Shown one piece after another: positions 24,547 through 35,842 of a stretch of 64,000 nucleotides of DNA. The first letter of the stretch is position 1, and the number at the start of each line of letters is the position of its first letter. Origin of the DNA: Stenotrophomonas oahuensis (GTDB lineage: Bacteria > Pseudomonadota > Gammaproteobacteria > Xanthomonadales > Xanthomonadaceae); assembly GCF_031834595.1 (NCBI RefSeq), contig NZ_CP115541.1, positions 3,218,501 to 3,282,500 of the forward strand, in the 5' to 3' direction. A program made the translations under genes and the position numbers. The notes below the pieces were generated by a model. It was not told the DNA's origin. It worked only from the letters and a program-made list of their open reading frames with translations, and searched no databases.

Positions 24547-26709
24547 ATGCCACAAGGGAATGCGGCCTTGACCGTCATAGACGGTGCAGAGGTAGGTGCG
24601 TCTGAGGACCTGCGCTTGAGGGGACTGGTGCTGCTGGCTCAGTTTCATGGAATCGCTGCCGATGCAGCGCAGCTGTTACATCAGTCCGGACAGGTCGCCG
24701 GCGAAGTAGACGATGCCGCCCTTGTGTTGGCGGCGCGCGGGCTCGGTTTGAAGGCAAAGATCGTGAACGTGCCGCTGGCACGCCTGGCGCAGCTGGCATT
24801 GCCCGCGCTGGCATTGGGCGAAGATGGGGAGGCCTTCATCATCGGTCGCCTGGGCGATGGCAAGGCGCTGATCCATGACCTGCGTGAGCGTCGCCCACGC
24901 ACAGTGACCGAGGCCGAGCTGAGCGAGCGTTATCGTGGCCGCGTGCTGCTGGTCGCATCCAAGGCATCGGTGCTCGGCGAACTGGCGCGATTTGATTTCA
25001 GCTGGTTCATTCCGGCGGTCATCAAGTATCGACGTCTGCTGGTCGAAGTGCTGGTGGTGTCGCTGTTCATCCAGTTGTTCGCACTGGTCACGCCGCTCTT
25101 CTACCAGGTGGTGATGGACAAGGTGCTGGTCCATCGCGGTTGGACCACCTTGGAGGTGATCACGATCGGCCTGGTGTGCATGGCAGTGTTCGAGGTCATC
25201 CTCAGCGGGCTGCGCACCTACGTGCTTTCGCACACCACCAGCAAGATCGACGTGGAACTGGGCGCGCGTCTGTTCCGGCACGTGCTGGCGTTGCCGTTGG
25301 CCTACTTCGAGTCACGCCGCGTCGGTGACACCATTGCCCGCGTGCGCGAGCTGGAGAACATCCGAACCTTTCTGACCGGGCAGGCGCTGACCTCGCTGCT
25401 CGATCTACTGTTCACCGTGGTGTTCCTGGCAGTGATGTTCTATTACAGCGGCTGGCTGACCCTGATCGTGGTCATTTCCCTGCCGGTGTATGCGCTGATT
25501 TCCGCCGGCATCACGCCGGTACTTCGCCGCAGGTTGAACGAGAAGTTCGCCCGTAGCGCGGACAATCAGTCCTTCCTGGTTGAGACCGTGACGGGCATCG
25601 GCACGGTGAAGGCCATGGCGGTGGATCCGCGCGTGACCCGCACCTGGGACAACCAACTGGCGGGCTACGTGGACGCGGGTTTCTCGGTCACCCGCATCGC
25701 CACGCTCGGTCAACAAAGCGTGCAGCTGGTGCAGAAGCTGGTGGCTATTGCGATTCTGTTCTTCGGCGCGCGTCTGGTCATCGATGGCAAGCTCACGCTG
25801 GGTCAGCTGATCGCCTTCAACATGCTGTCCGGACAGGTGGCCGCGCCGATCATCCGTCTGGCGCAGTTGTGGCAGGATTTCCAGCAGGTGGGCATCTCGG
25901 TTGATCGTCTCGGGGACATCCTCAATACACGCACCGAGCTTCCCGGCAGCCGAATGGCACTTCCCCCCATCAAGGGCGCGGTGCGCTTTGAAAACATTGT
26001 TTTCCGCTATCGTCCGGACGCGCCAGAGGTGCTGGCGGGCGTGGACCTGGAGATCCGCCCGGGTGAAGTGATCGGTATCGTGGGGCGTTCCGGCTCTGGC
26101 AAAAGTACGTTGACCAAGCTGGTGCAGCGGCTCTATGTACCCGAGCGCGGGCGCGTGACGATTGATGGCCAGGATCTGGCCTTGGCAGACCCGGCCTGGC
26201 TGCGCCGCCAGTTGGGCGTCGTGCTGCAGGAGAACTTCCTGTTCAACCGCTCGATTCGCGACAACATCGCCCTGGGGGACCCGGGCATGCCGCTGGAGCG
26301 TGTCATCCAGGCCGCGAAGCTGGCCGGGGCGCACGAGTTCATTTCCGCACTGCCGGAAGGCTATGACACCCACGTGGGCGAGCAGGGCGCGGGCCTCTCC
26401 GGCGGTCAGCGCCAGCGGGTGGCCATTGCCCGCGCGCTGGTCGGCGACCCGCGCATTCTAATATTCGACGAAGCCACCAGCGCGCTTGACTACGAGTCCG
26501 AACACGCCGTGATGTCCAACATGCGCAGCATCTGTGCAGGGCGGACCGTGCTGATCATTGCCCATCGTCTATCCACCGTGCGGCAGGCCAACCGCATCAT
26601 CGTCATGGAGCAGGGCCGCATCGTGGAAAACGGCACCCATGCCGAGCTGGTTGAACGCGTAGATGGACATTACGCCCGGCTCCACCGCCTGCAGCAGGGG
26701 GGACCATGA
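24547..26709 (+). CDS. Type I secretion ABC transporter/permease (HlyB/RtxB-like)
   Basis: A 720-aa inner-membrane exporter of the type I secretion system. The N-terminal 130 residues are a C39-like domain. The catalytic Cys of true C39 peptidases is absent (region [21 protein letters not shown]), which is the HlyB-type condition in which the domain binds the RTX substrate rather than cutting it. The membrane domain spans residues about 150-430. The ATPase has Walker [10 protein letters not shown] (about 514), signature [15 protein letters not shown] and Walker [13 protein letters not shown]. No Shine-Dalgarno is obvious at the ATG. It overlaps the adaptor gene by 4 bp. Confidence 0.95.
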   Translation: MPQGNAALTVIDGAEVGASEDLRLRGLVLLAQFHGIAADAAQLLHQSGQVAGEVDDAALVLAARGLGLKAKIVNVPLARLAQLALPALALGEDGEAFIIGRLGDGKALIHDLRERRPRTVTEAELSERYRGRVLLVASKASVLGELARFDFSWFIPAVIKYRRLLVEVLVVSLFIQLFALVTPLFYQVVMDKVLVHRGWTTLEVITIGLVCMAVFEVILSGLRTYVLSHTTSKIDVELGARLFRHVLALPLAYFESRRVGDTIARVRELENIRTFLTGQALTSLLDLLFTVVFLAVMFYYSGWLTLIVVISLPVYALISAGITPVLRRRLNEKFARSADNQSFLVETVTGIGTVKAMAVDPRVTRTWDNQLAGYVDAGFSVTRIATLGQQSVQLVQKLVAIAILFFGARLVIDGKLTLGQLIAFNMLSGQVAAPIIRLAQLWQDFQQVGISVDRLGDILNTRTELPGSRMALPPIKGAVRFENIVFRYRPDAPEVLAGVDLEIRPGEVIGIVGRSGSGKSTLTKLVQRLYVPERGRVTIDGQDLALADPAWLRRQLGVVLQENFLFNRSIRDNIALGDPGMPLERVIQAAKLAGAHEFISALPEGYDTHVGEQGAGLSGGQRQRVAIARALVGDPRILIFDEATSALDYESEHAVMSNMRSICAGRTVLIIAHRLSTVRQANRIIVMEQGRIVENGTHAELVERVDGHYARLHRLQQGGP

Positions 26710-28127
26710 AGCACATCCTTGGAGCATGGAAAGCATTCGCCCAGCGTTATGCAGCGGTGGCGCGTCAGGCCTGGCAGGACCGGCACCAGAGCGAGCGTCC
26801 CGCGCGTGATGCGAGCGCGCGCGAGTTCCTGCCCGCCAGCCTGGAGCTGGTCGAACGACCGATATCGCCCACCGTGCGCTGGACCATGGCCGCGATCATC
26901 AGTTTCTTCTGCATCGCCCTGATATGGTCGTTCTTCGGGCACGTGGACATCGTGGCAGTAGCGTCCGGCCGCACCGTGGTCGACTCGCGTACGAAGGTGG
27001 TACAGCCCAGCGAAACCGCTGTGGTCCGGCGCATCCTGGTTCGCGACGGGCAGCAAGTGGCTGCCGGTCAGCCGCTCATCGAGCTCGACGCCACCGGCGC
27101 TGCGGCCGACCGCAGCAAGGCCGGGGATGCCTTGCTCAACGCGCGTCTGGCCGCCTTGCGGCTGCAGGCCATGGCAACCGCCGTGGACGCAGGCCACGCC
27201 CCGGTATTCGCAGCGGCCGACGATCTTCCGGCGGCGCGCGTGGAAGCCGAGCGGGCGCTGGCGCTCAGTCAGTACGATGCACTCCAGGCGCGCCGGCAGA
27301 GTCTGCAGGCGAGCATCGCGCAGCGCCAGGCCGAGCTGCACACCACCGAAGCCGCCATTGGGCCGATGGCCGAGTCGGCGCGCATCACCACGTTGCGCGC
27401 CGAGGACTACGGCCGGTTGGTTGAGGGCAACTTCGTCGGCCGCCACGATTACCTGCTGCGCGAGCAGGAGCGCATTGCCGCCGAGCGTGACCTGGCCGCC
27501 CAGCGCAATCGGGCCAACGAGATCCGCTCGGCCCTGCTGGCGGCGCGTGAGGAGCTGCGGGTGCTGGTCACCGATTTCCGGCAGCAGACGCTGGACGGAC
27601 TGCGCGTTGCACAGGAGCAGATCGGGCAGGCCGCACCGGAACTGGCCAAGGCCGGGCAACGTGATCGCCTGATGACCCTGCGCGCCCCCGTGGCCGGCAC
27701 GGTGCAGCAGCTGGCCGTGCACACCGAGGGCGGTGTTGTCACACCTGCACAGGCGCTGCTGGCCGTGGTTCCCAGCGAGGAGGCGCTGGAGATCGAGGCC
27801 AGCGTACTGAACAAGGACATTGGTTTCGTGCGCCCGGGACAGCAGGTGACGGTGAAAGTGGAGAGCTTCCCGTACACCCGCTATGGCTATCTGACCGGCA
27901 AGGTCACCAGCATTTCTCATGACGCCGCGCAGGACGAGAAGCTGGGGCTGGTGTTCCCGGCACGGATTCACCTGGAGCGCAGTTCGCTGCAGATTGATGG
28001 CGTCAAAGTGAATCTCTCGGCAGGCATGACGTTGAGTGCCGAGATCAAGACCGGCAAACGGCGGGTGCTTGATTACCTGCTGAGTCCGTTGCAACAGCAC
28101 GTGGACGAGTCGCTGCGCGAGCGCTGA
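26706..28127 (+). CDS. HlyD family type I secretion adaptor
   Basis: A 473-aa membrane fusion protein. A cytoplasmic N-terminus of about 55 residues is followed by one transmembrane helix ([20 protein letters not shown]), a lipoyl half ([27 protein letters not shown]), a long Ala/Arg/Gln-rich coiled coil (about 130-310), the second lipoyl half ([23 protein letters not shown]) and a barrel domain ending in the HlyD signature region ([23 protein letters not shown]). It bridges the ABC transporter to a TolC-type channel that is not encoded here. It starts inside the end of the transporter gene. Confidence 0.95.
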   Translation: MKHILGAWKAFAQRYAAVARQAWQDRHQSERPARDASAREFLPASLELVERPISPTVRWTMAAIISFFCIALIWSFFGHVDIVAVASGRTVVDSRTKVVQPSETAVVRRILVRDGQQVAAGQPLIELDATGAAADRSKAGDALLNARLAALRLQAMATAVDAGHAPVFAAADDLPAARVEAERALALSQYDALQARRQSLQASIAQRQAELHTTEAAIGPMAESARITTLRAEDYGRLVEGNFVGRHDYLLREQERIAAERDLAAQRNRANEIRSALLAAREELRVLVTDFRQQTLDGLRVAQEQIGQAAPELAKAGQRDRLMTLRAPVAGTVQQLAVHTEGGVVTPAQALLAVVPSEEALEIEASVLNKDIGFVRPGQQVTVKVESFPYTRYGYLTGKVTSISHDAAQDEKLGLVFPARIHLERSSLQIDGVKVNLSAGMTLSAEIKTGKRRVLDYLLSPLQQHVDESLRER

Positions 28128-28243
28128 TACAGGCCCGGCGGGCAGCTCCAGTTGTAGAACGCATCACGTAGTTCCTGAACGAGGCTGCGCTGCTTTCGCG
28201 TGCGCGGTCGATACCTCAACGCAACATCAAGGAGAGCAGCGTC

Positions 28244-31200
28244 ATGGCAGAGATGTGGTATGGAAGCAATCCCGATATGGGCCTGCGTATTGCTGAGCTG
28301 TCCGGAGCCATTGCCGGAAACATAATGCGAAAGGATGCCGAGATCAAAGCGCTGTCCGACGCCGGGCAGCTCAATGACCAGAAGATCCTGGAGATATTTG
28401 CCGACGCTTTTGAGCAGAACGCAGATCTGGCAATGATGTTCGCTGACCAGTTCCGAGCTCAAGGAAATTCCGCTGAGGCTGCTTTGGCCGCGCAGTTGGC
28501 TTTGGAGAGTCGGCAGAAGTTCGACCGGATTCGCGCTGTGATTGCTACCGGAGACGCCCTGAAAATGGCGGAGGAGGTAATCGGGGGGCTGAGTACGCTC
28601 AACGATCTCGGTGAGGCCTTCGGAGTAGGCGGCACTGCAAAGCTCGGGAAGATATTCAACTTCATCGACAACGTGATAACCGTACGGGACATAGCTGAAG
28701 CGGTGGTTGACGGCGATGGGAGAGCGCTGCAGGAGCTGCTTGTTGGCCTCGCCGTTGGCGCAATGATCACTGCTGCCACGGGCGCATTGATGTCGGCCGC
28801 CACGCTCGCAGGTGCGCCGGTTATTGTGATTGCATCTATCGTAGCAACCGCAGCGTTCCTCGGATACATCGCTTCCGAAGCCGTGGATCAGTTGTTCGAG
28901 ACAATGCTTGGAAAGTCGCCGGAGGATGTTCAGACCGAACTGCGCGACGCCATCATCAAGTATGGGCAGGCCGATGCGGTGAATCTTGGCTATACGCTGA
29001 CCTTCGGCAGCGAAGAAGGCGACAACCTGCTGGGAAGTTCCACTGAGGCGAACTCCATGACCGGTGGAGTCGGCGAAGACTGGATCCGCGGCGGCAGCAA
29101 GAACGACTACATAAGTGGTGGATCGGATAGCGACATTCTGGAGGGTCTGGCCGGGGACGACAGGTTGCGGGGCGGTGCAGGTAACGACCGTCTGGTGGGC
29201 GGCCTGGGGCGTGACACTCTCGAAGGTGGCGATGGGGTGGATACCTATGCCTTCTACAGTGAGCAGATGGTCAAAGGCGGGGAAGACGTCATCATCGACA
29301 GTGATGGAAAGGGCGCTATCGAGATTGATGGGTATGCGATCAACTCCGCGTCGCTTCAGCGGGCACTCGGCCCAGCCACTTGGGAAACCTCTGACAAGAG
29401 TCTGCGGATCAGTTTTTCCGGCGGCTCCTTGATCATCCGCCACGCGGCGACAGGTGCCCGCATCATCGTCAGTGGCTGGAACAATGGCGACCTTGGCATC
29501 ACGCTGCCCGACCTGGGTCAGCCAGGTACGCCGGAAAATCCCATCATCTTCACCAATGGCGACGACGTCGTTGGCTTTGACGGTCAGTATGCGGAGCCGC
29601 CGTGGAGTGGTGACGACTACCTCTTTGGCATGGCTGGCAATGACGGCATCGACGGTGGCTTTGGCGATGACTGGATCGATGGCGGTGCCGATAACGATCT
29701 GGTGCTCGGTGGCCCTGGGGTAAATCGCCTGCGTGGCGGCGGCGGAAACGACTTCCTGTTGTCCGCGCCGATGATGGCGAACTGGACCACAAATGGCGAC
29801 GCTTTCCATAAGTACTGGGACGCGGATCCGACGGTGCTGACCCACGGGCGTAACTGGGCCGTTCACGGTTCCGAAGATTCCACGCTTGGGGATCCCAGCT
29901 CACTGCTGCTCGACTTCAAGGCCTTCGGTGTGTTCGCTGTTCGCCCGGAAAGCGACACTTTTGACTGGGTTCGATATCTGGACCCGGAGGTGTATGCCGG
30001 TCAAGCGGACGAGCTGCTCGGTGGCGACGGTCACGATGTCATCTACGGTGGTGAGGGTGATGACCTCATCAATGGCGGGACTGGGAATGATCTGCTTCTG
30101 GGTGGCGCGGATGATGACACCATCTATGGAGATGATGGTGACGACCTGATTCTCGGCGATGAGTTGACCATCGGCGACAATATCTTCAATACCCTGTCGA
30201 GACATCTGTCGAGCGCAGCTCGTCTTGGTGGCGATGACACTATTCAGGGTGGATACGGTGACGACAAAATGTTCGGCCTCGGCGGCTCCGACACGATCGA
30301 CGGTGGCGACGGCAATGACGTGCTTCAGGGCGATCGCCTGGATTACGCCACAGGTTTCAGTTACGCGATCAATACGAGTTCCGGCAATGACTACCTGGAT
30401 GGCGGAGCTGGCGACGATCGTCTCTTCGGCGATGGCGGTAGTGACACGCTGATCGGTGGAACAGGTAATGACCACCTCGAGGGCGATTCCTTGGAGGGAG
30501 TCGATTTCGGAAACGACAAGCTTGACGGAGGCGACGGAAATGACTCCTTGATTGGCTTCGGAGGTAGTGATGAGCTCATCGGTGGTGCCGGTGATGACAT
30601 CATGTCCGGGGACGCCGCCGAGGAATTCGTGCCGCTCGCTTACCACGGTAACGACCGCATGTTTGGTGGCTTCGGCAACGATTCGCTGTCCGGAAACGGC
30701 GGCAACGACCTGCTCGATGGCGGCGAAGATGACGACAGCCTGTGGGGTGGCAAGGGCAATGACGTCCTGATCGGCGGGACCGGCAACGACCAGTTGGCGG
30801 GCGGCGAAGATGATGACGCCCTCGATGGTGGCGCGGGCAATGATCGTCTCTGGGGCGACGCAGGACGCGATGTGCTGGAGGGCGGCGCGGGCGACGACCT
30901 GCTGCAGGGCGGGCAGGGCAATGACAACCTGCGCGGTGGAGACGGCAAAGACGAACTGAATGGTGGGGAGGATGCGGACTTCCTCGACGGCGGTGCGGGC
31001 GATGACACCCTGTTCGGTGGTGCCGGTGCGGACAAGCTGTTCGGTAGCGATGGGGATGACTATCTGGCCGGCGATGCGTTTGAAGAGGGTGTAGGCCAGG
31101 GCGATGACATCCTGGAAGGTGGTCGCGGCAATGACATTCTGGTGGGCGGCGGCGGCCACGATCTGCTGAATGGCGATGTCGGTGATGATCAGTTGTACGG

Positions 31201-34200
31201 CGATGTTCCTGGCAGCGAACTGGCCGGTAACGATGTGCTCAATGGTGGAGCAGGCAACGACTACCTGGACGGCGGGGCGGGCAACGACCAGCTCAACGGC
31301 GGCGAGGGCGACGATGTCATGTTTGGCGGAGCAGGTAACGATGTATTCGCCGGCGCGGCCGGCAACGACACCATGGACGGCGGACTGGGCGAGAACCGCT
31401 TTGAGTTTGCAGCGGACTTCGGCAACGACGTGGTGCAGGCCAAGGCGGCCGAAGGCGCTGCGCACGTGTATGCCTTCGCGGCCGAGCTGGACCCTCAGGA
31501 GTTCAGTTTCAGTCGTGTCAACGGCTTTGATCTACTGATCACCCTGGAAGGGCGCGTTGACACACTGTTGATACGCAGTTTCTTCATGGCGCAGGGAACC
31601 GACCGGTTCGAGTTTGGCAGCCTTGTGGTCAGTGGCGACGAAGTCGCGGCGATGGCCGAAGGCAATAACGGCGGTGGAATCGGGGGCGGCACCCCGATCA
31701 CCGGGGGCGACGAGGGCGGACTTATCACCGGCACGGACGGCAACGACGTGCTGCTGGGTGGGGCTGGCGACGATGCCATCTCGGGCTTGGCCGGTAACGA
31801 CCGACTTGTGGGTGGAACGGGCGGCGACATTCTGGATGGCGGTGCCGGCAACGACGTGTATGAGTTCGGCCCTGGATTTGGGTCTGACCGGATTCAAGGG
31901 TTGGACCTGGCAACCAGCGGCAGTGACATCATCCGCTTCCAGCCGGGTTCTTCCTACACCCGAAACGCGGCCAGCATCACGTCCGATGGATTCTCGCTGA
32001 CGATTGCCTTCCTGGGGCCGTATGGTTGGGACGCACTGATTCTTGAGGGTTTCCTCGCCAGTACCAACGGCTCTCATATCATTGAATTTGCCGATGGCAC
32101 CGTGCTGCGTGCCAGTGACTTCGGTGGCGGCCCGGTAATGGGCTTGCCGGGCAAGCCTTCCGAGGGCGCGACCGACGGGGACGATGTCCTGCGTGGCGGT
32201 GCGGGCGACGACGTGCTTGATGGCGGTGCCGGCAATGATCAGATCGACGGCGGTGCCGGTAACGACGTCGTCAGCGGTGCCGAAGGGAATGACCGTCTAC
32301 TCGGTGGTGACGGCGATGACGTGCTTTACGGTGGAGCAGGCGATGACGAGCTTGATGGCGGCCAAGGCAATGACACGCTTGATGGTGGAGCAGGCTCGGA
32401 TGTGTTCCGTTGGGGAATTGGTTCAGGGAACGACACCATTGCCGTGAGCGACGTTCTTGCACAGCGCCTGGTGGAGATGCGAGACATTGGTTCGGCGTTG
32501 GATCTGGAATTCGTCCGGATAGGTTACGACCTCACGCTCCGTTCACGTGAAACGGGTGAGACGCTCACTGTTCTGGGGTACTACGATCCAGCGCTGTCGC
32601 CGGTGAAGCTGGCCTTCAGCGACGGATCGTTGCTGCAGGAGTCCGACATCCTCTCGGGTGACAACACCATCAAACACTTCGACGGTGAAGGCGTCGTGCT
32701 CAACGGCTACGGCGGCAATGATTATCTTTACTCAGGTAGTGGCGTGGACCGCCTTTACGGTGGCGCTGGGGATGACTACCTGGTTGCTGGCATCGGCAGT
32801 GATCGTCTCTATGGAGGCGATGGCAACGACCGGCTCTACGGATACTCGGACTACGCGGACGGCGGCTGGGGAGACGAGGACTTCCTTGACGGCGGAGCCG
32901 GCAACGATTCGCTGATTGGAGGAAGGGGTAACGATACGTTGGTCGGCGGTGAAGGCGTGGACTACCTGCAAGGGGAAGAAGGCGATGACGTCCTGTCCGG
33001 AGGCACTGGCAAGGACTATCTGTATGGCGGGAGCGGATCGGACACCTATCGATTTGCTCGCGGGGATGGAAAGGACATCATCTATGACGTCTTCGGTCAT
33101 ACGCTTGGCGAAGCGGACATCATCCATTTCGATTCGACGATCTCGCCGGATCAGATCCACCTGCGTCGTAAGCGGCGCGAAGGGGATGCCTATGATGACC
33201 TCGTCCTGGAGTTGATTGGTACGGGCGACTCCGTGACGATCGACGACTACTTCCGCTATTTGATGCTCAGCGAAGATGGGACCTCGCCTAACCTGGGTGG
33301 CGTGCAGTTTGCCGACGGAACCTTCTGGTCGGCCTCCACCATCGCTGCGATGTCGATGGTGGGTACCCAGTACCACGATCTTCTGACCGGGCAGTATGCA
33401 GTGGACGATCTCTACGACGGTCTGGCAGGCAACGATTACCTCCTTGCATCCGATCACAACGACACGCTCTTGGGCGGTGCCGGCAATGATGAGCTGGGTG
33501 GAGGTGATGGAAACGACGTGCTGGACGGCGGCACAGGGTTCGACTACCTGCATGGCGACGCTGGCGATGACACCTACCTGTTCAGTCGTGGATCCGGGGT
33601 CGACTTCATCAACAACGGCACCCGCACCGAAGGCGACTACGACGTTGTGCAGTTTGCTGCCGATGTGTCCAAGGATGACGTCAGGCTTGCACGCTCGGGT
33701 GATGCACTGGTGATCGATATTGCCGGCACCAGCGACAGGATCATTGTGATGGGCCACTTCAGTAGCGTGGCCAACGAGTACGGCGGCGGTCCAATCGATG
33801 CGCTCCAGTTTGCAGACGGGACGACGTGGACGGCTGCCGAGTTACTGGAGCGCCTGGGTGAGGATCTTCCGCCCATCCAGGTCTCGATAGAAAGTCGCTG
33901 GTTTGGCGGCGATTCCAATGCTATGAACTATGTAATTGGAATCCAGGCCGGCCACCCGTGGGGAGTGGCCGGCGCCTCCGACGCGAACAACTGGTTTGAT
34001 CTGGGGCTGGCGAACGATAGCCTCGATGAGGAATACCCGGATGGGCTACCGGTCGAAGGTGGCCGGGCGAGCGATACCTATGTGTTTGACCGTACCTACG
34101 GCGCGCAGTTGGTTCGTGATGCTGGCGGAACTGACCAGATCCGGTTTGCAGCGGGCATCACGACCGCAGACGTGGCCATCCAAAGAATTGGTGACGATCT

Positions 34201-35695
34201 GCTGCTCCGTCTGAATGAACGCGATGTGCTGCGCGTGAAATCTCACTTCGCCGGTGATGCCGGTATCGAATCCGTGCTGTTCGCAGATGGATCGCAATGG
34301 GATCCTGCTTGGCTGGTTGCCAATGCGGTCCTGCTGGACAAGGTCATCCTTGGCGGAGAGGGGAGCGACGTGCTGGATGGCGGCGTAGGTAATGATGTCC
34401 TGCGCGGTTTCGGCGGAGACGATACATTGAACGGTGCCGAGGGTGACGACCTTCTGGATGGCGGTACTGGTAGTGACCGGATGATCGGAGGACGGGGCGA
34501 CGATACCTACGTGATCGACAGCGTGGGTGACGTTGCGGTCGAGCTGGACGACCGCTATGAGGGCATCTCTGAAGATGGCATCGACACCGTACTGGCATCC
34601 ATCAGCTACACGGCTCAACACAACATCGAGCGCGTGTTCCTGCAGGGTACAGCGGATCTGAACGCCACCGGCGGCAACGCCGAGAACGTGCTGGTCGGCA
34701 ACGCGGGCGCGAACATCCTGCGCGGCAGCGATCCCGACCAGTGGTTCCACTACGACGACTGGCTTGATGGCGGTGCCGGCAATGACGTCCTGATTACGTC
34801 CTGGGGTGACGACACTCTGATTGGTGGCGAGGGCGATGACTACATGGAAGGGAGTGGTGGTGCCGACCTGTACTTTGTCGATAGCGCCGGGGATGTAGTG
34901 GTCGAAAGCGTTGAGGAAGTCGGTGGTTCCCGCGCCGCGTCTGCTGCACGCACAATGCAGAATGAGCTGCCGGGAGACGCGGGCGACCTTTGGGAACTGC
35001 CGGCACCCGGGTTCCATCCTAATCGTGACGGCGATACTGTCGTTTCAACGATCAATTACACGCTGGGCGATGGGATTGAGACGCTTGTGCTGCGCGGTGA
35101 GGCAGTCATCGGTCAAGGCAGTGCGTACGACAACACACTGATTGGTAGCGCCCTCGACAACGTGCTCCTGGGCATGGAGGGGAGTGACCACCTGGACGGT
35201 GCCGGCGGGAACGATACGCTGGACGGCGGCGAGGGCGATGACTACCTGACTGCCGGCATCGGCAATGACACCCTGATCGGTGGCGATGGCAACGACGGGT
35301 ATGAATGGTGGATCGGTGACGGCCACGATGTCATCCTCAATGGTGACGCGTGGGGCGAAGACTCTGTCATGTTCTACGACACCGCCTTCGCCGACCTGCA
35401 GTTCAGCCGTGATGGCGACGACCTGGTCGCTGCCACGGCCGACGGCGAAGGCAGCATCACCGTCAAGGACTGGTACGCCGACGCAGCCAACCGCGTCGAC
35501 TGGTTCACCGACCGGGACTGGAACCAGTGGAGCGCCGACGACGTGGAAGCCCGCGCCGCTGGCGGTCCGCTGCCGGGCGAGGGTGAGCTGCTGGTGCAGA
35601 GCCTCGCCCAGGCCTCCGGTTCCGCCGCGGCGGTCTCGTATGTGCCTTATGCCCCGCAAACCCTGCGCTTGCAGTTGCCGATCGCGGCGATCTAG
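28244..35695 (+). CDS. Giant RTX (hemolysin-type calcium-binding) protein, type I secretion substrate
   Basis: A 2483-aa acidic protein with AGGAGAG before the ATG. Residues 1-160 are helical and unlike RTX. Residues about 165-213 form a Gly/Ala-rich hydrophobic hairpin (LLVGLAVGAMITAATGALM, VIVIASIVATAAFLGYIAS) that could insert in membranes. RTX nonapeptide blocks (GGxGxDxLx) follow at about 255-340, 438-508, 586-1058, 1163-1216, 1311-1386, 1486-1615, 1706-1793, 2034-2223 and 2300-2340. Between them lie beta-rich modules of the hemolysin-type calcium-binding-related type (for example DDLVLELIGTGDSVTIDDYF followed by VQFADGTFWSAS). No protease, lipase or adhesin domain is recognised, and no acyltransferase gene is nearby. 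The C-terminus ends in a short hydrophobic tail. Proteins of this build in Xylella and Xanthomonas are often called bacteriocin or FrpC-like; the function here is inferred only. Confidence 0.93.
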   Translation: MAEMWYGSNPDMGLRIAELSGAIAGNIMRKDAEIKALSDAGQLNDQKILEIFADAFEQNADLAMMFADQFRAQGNSAEAALAAQLALESRQKFDRIRAVIATGDALKMAEEVIGGLSTLNDLGEAFGVGGTAKLGKIFNFIDNVITVRDIAEAVVDGDGRALQELLVGLAVGAMITAATGALMSAATLAGAPVIVIASIVATAAFLGYIASEAVDQLFETMLGKSPEDVQTELRDAIIKYGQADAVNLGYTLTFGSEEGDNLLGSSTEANSMTGGVGEDWIRGGSKNDYISGGSDSDILEGLAGDDRLRGGAGNDRLVGGLGRDTLEGGDGVDTYAFYSEQMVKGGEDVIIDSDGKGAIEIDGYAINSASLQRALGPATWETSDKSLRISFSGGSLIIRHAATGARIIVSGWNNGDLGITLPDLGQPGTPENPIIFTNGDDVVGFDGQYAEPPWSGDDYLFGMAGNDGIDGGFGDDWIDGGADNDLVLGGPGVNRLRGGGGNDFLLSAPMMANWTTNGDAFHKYWDADPTVLTHGRNWAVHGSEDSTLGDPSSLLLDFKAFGVFAVRPESDTFDWVRYLDPEVYAGQADELLGGDGHDVIYGGEGDDLINGGTGNDLLLGGADDDTIYGDDGDDLILGDELTIGDNIFNTLSRHLSSAARLGGDDTIQGGYGDDKMFGLGGSDTIDGGDGNDVLQGDRLDYATGFSYAINTSSGNDYLDGGAGDDRLFGDGGSDTLIGGTGNDHLEGDSLEGVDFGNDKLDGGDGNDSLIGFGGSDELIGGAGDDIMSGDAAEEFVPLAYHGNDRMFGGFGNDSLSGNGGNDLLDGGEDDDSLWGGKGNDVLIGGTGNDQLAGGEDDDALDGGAGNDRLWGDAGRDVLEGGAGDDLLQGGQGNDNLRGGDGKDELNGGEDADFLDGGAGDDTLFGGAGADKLFGSDGDDYLAGDAFEEGVGQGDDILEGGRGNDILVGGGGHDLLNGDVGDDQLYGDVPGSELAGNDVLNGGAGNDYLDGGAGNDQLNGGEGDDVMFGGAGNDVFAGAAGNDTMDGGLGENRFEFAADFGNDVVQAKAAEGAAHVYAFAAELDPQEFSFSRVNGFDLLITLEGRVDTLLIRSFFMAQGTDRFEFGSLVVSGDEVAAMAEGNNGGGIGGGTPITGGDEGGLITGTDGNDVLLGGAGDDAISGLAGNDRLVGGTGGDILDGGAGNDVYEFGPGFGSDRIQGLDLATSGSDIIRFQPGSSYTRNAASITSDGFSLTIAFLGPYGWDALILEGFLASTNGSHIIEFADGTVLRASDFGGGPVMGLPGKPSEGATDGDDVLRGGAGDDVLDGGAGNDQIDGGAGNDVVSGAEGNDRLLGGDGDDVLYGGAGDDELDGGQGNDTLDGGAGSDVFRWGIGSGNDTIAVSDVLAQRLVEMRDIGSALDLEFVRIGYDLTLRSRETGETLTVLGYYDPALSPVKLAFSDGSLLQESDILSGDNTIKHFDGEGVVLNGYGGNDYLYSGSGVDRLYGGAGDDYLVAGIGSDRLYGGDGNDRLYGYSDYADGGWGDEDFLDGGAGNDSLIGGRGNDTLVGGEGVDYLQGEEGDDVLSGGTGKDYLYGGSGSDTYRFARGDGKDIIYDVFGHTLGEADIIHFDSTISPDQIHLRRKRREGDAYDDLVLELIGTGDSVTIDDYFRYLMLSEDGTSPNLGGVQFADGTFWSASTIAAMSMVGTQYHDLLTGQYAVDDLYDGLAGNDYLLASDHNDTLLGGAGNDELGGGDGNDVLDGGTGFDYLHGDAGDDTYLFSRGSGVDFINNGTRTEGDYDVVQFAADVSKDDVRLARSGDALVIDIAGTSDRIIVMGHFSSVANEYGGGPIDALQFADGTTWTAAELLERLGEDLPPIQVSIESRWFGGDSNAMNYVIGIQAGHPWGVAGASDANNWFDLGLANDSLDEEYPDGLPVEGGRASDTYVFDRTYGAQLVRDAGGTDQIRFAAGITTADVAIQRIGDDLLLRLNERDVLRVKSHFAGDAGIESVLFADGSQWDPAWLVANAVLLDKVILGGEGSDVLDGGVGNDVLRGFGGDDTLNGAEGDDLLDGGTGSDRMIGGRGDDTYVIDSVGDVAVELDDRYEGISEDGIDTVLASISYTAQHNIERVFLQGTADLNATGGNAENVLVGNAGANILRGSDPDQWFHYDDWLDGGAGNDVLITSWGDDTLIGGEGDDYMEGSGGADLYFVDSAGDVVVESVEEVGGSRAASAARTMQNELPGDAGDLWELPAPGFHPNRDGDTVVSTINYTLGDGIETLVLRGEAVIGQGSAYDNTLIGSALDNVLLGMEGSDHLDGAGGNDTLDGGEGDDYLTAGIGNDTLIGGDGNDGYEWWIGDGHDVILNGDAWGEDSVMFYDTAFADLQFSRDGDDLVAATADGEGSITVKDWYADAANRVDWFTDRDWNQWSADDVEARAAGGPLPGEGELLVQSLAQASGSAAAVSYVPYAPQTLRLQLPIAAI

Positions 35696-35842
35696 GCCAT
35701 CCGCCATGTGGGCGGGCCTGCCCTGGTGAGGCCCGCCCACATCCAGCCCGCGATTGCTTGTCCGGGAGGGGGGGATGCCTGTATGCTCATTCGGTTAGGA
35801 GCGCGCTCGATCAAGTAGTCGCCCGCAACGCTCATTACGTCC

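Noticed and set aside
29900..31465. A 521-codon frame antisense to the RTX gene, with others alongside
   Set aside because: Repeated Gly-Asp codons create open antisense frames with low-complexity protein; there is no ribosome site or family.
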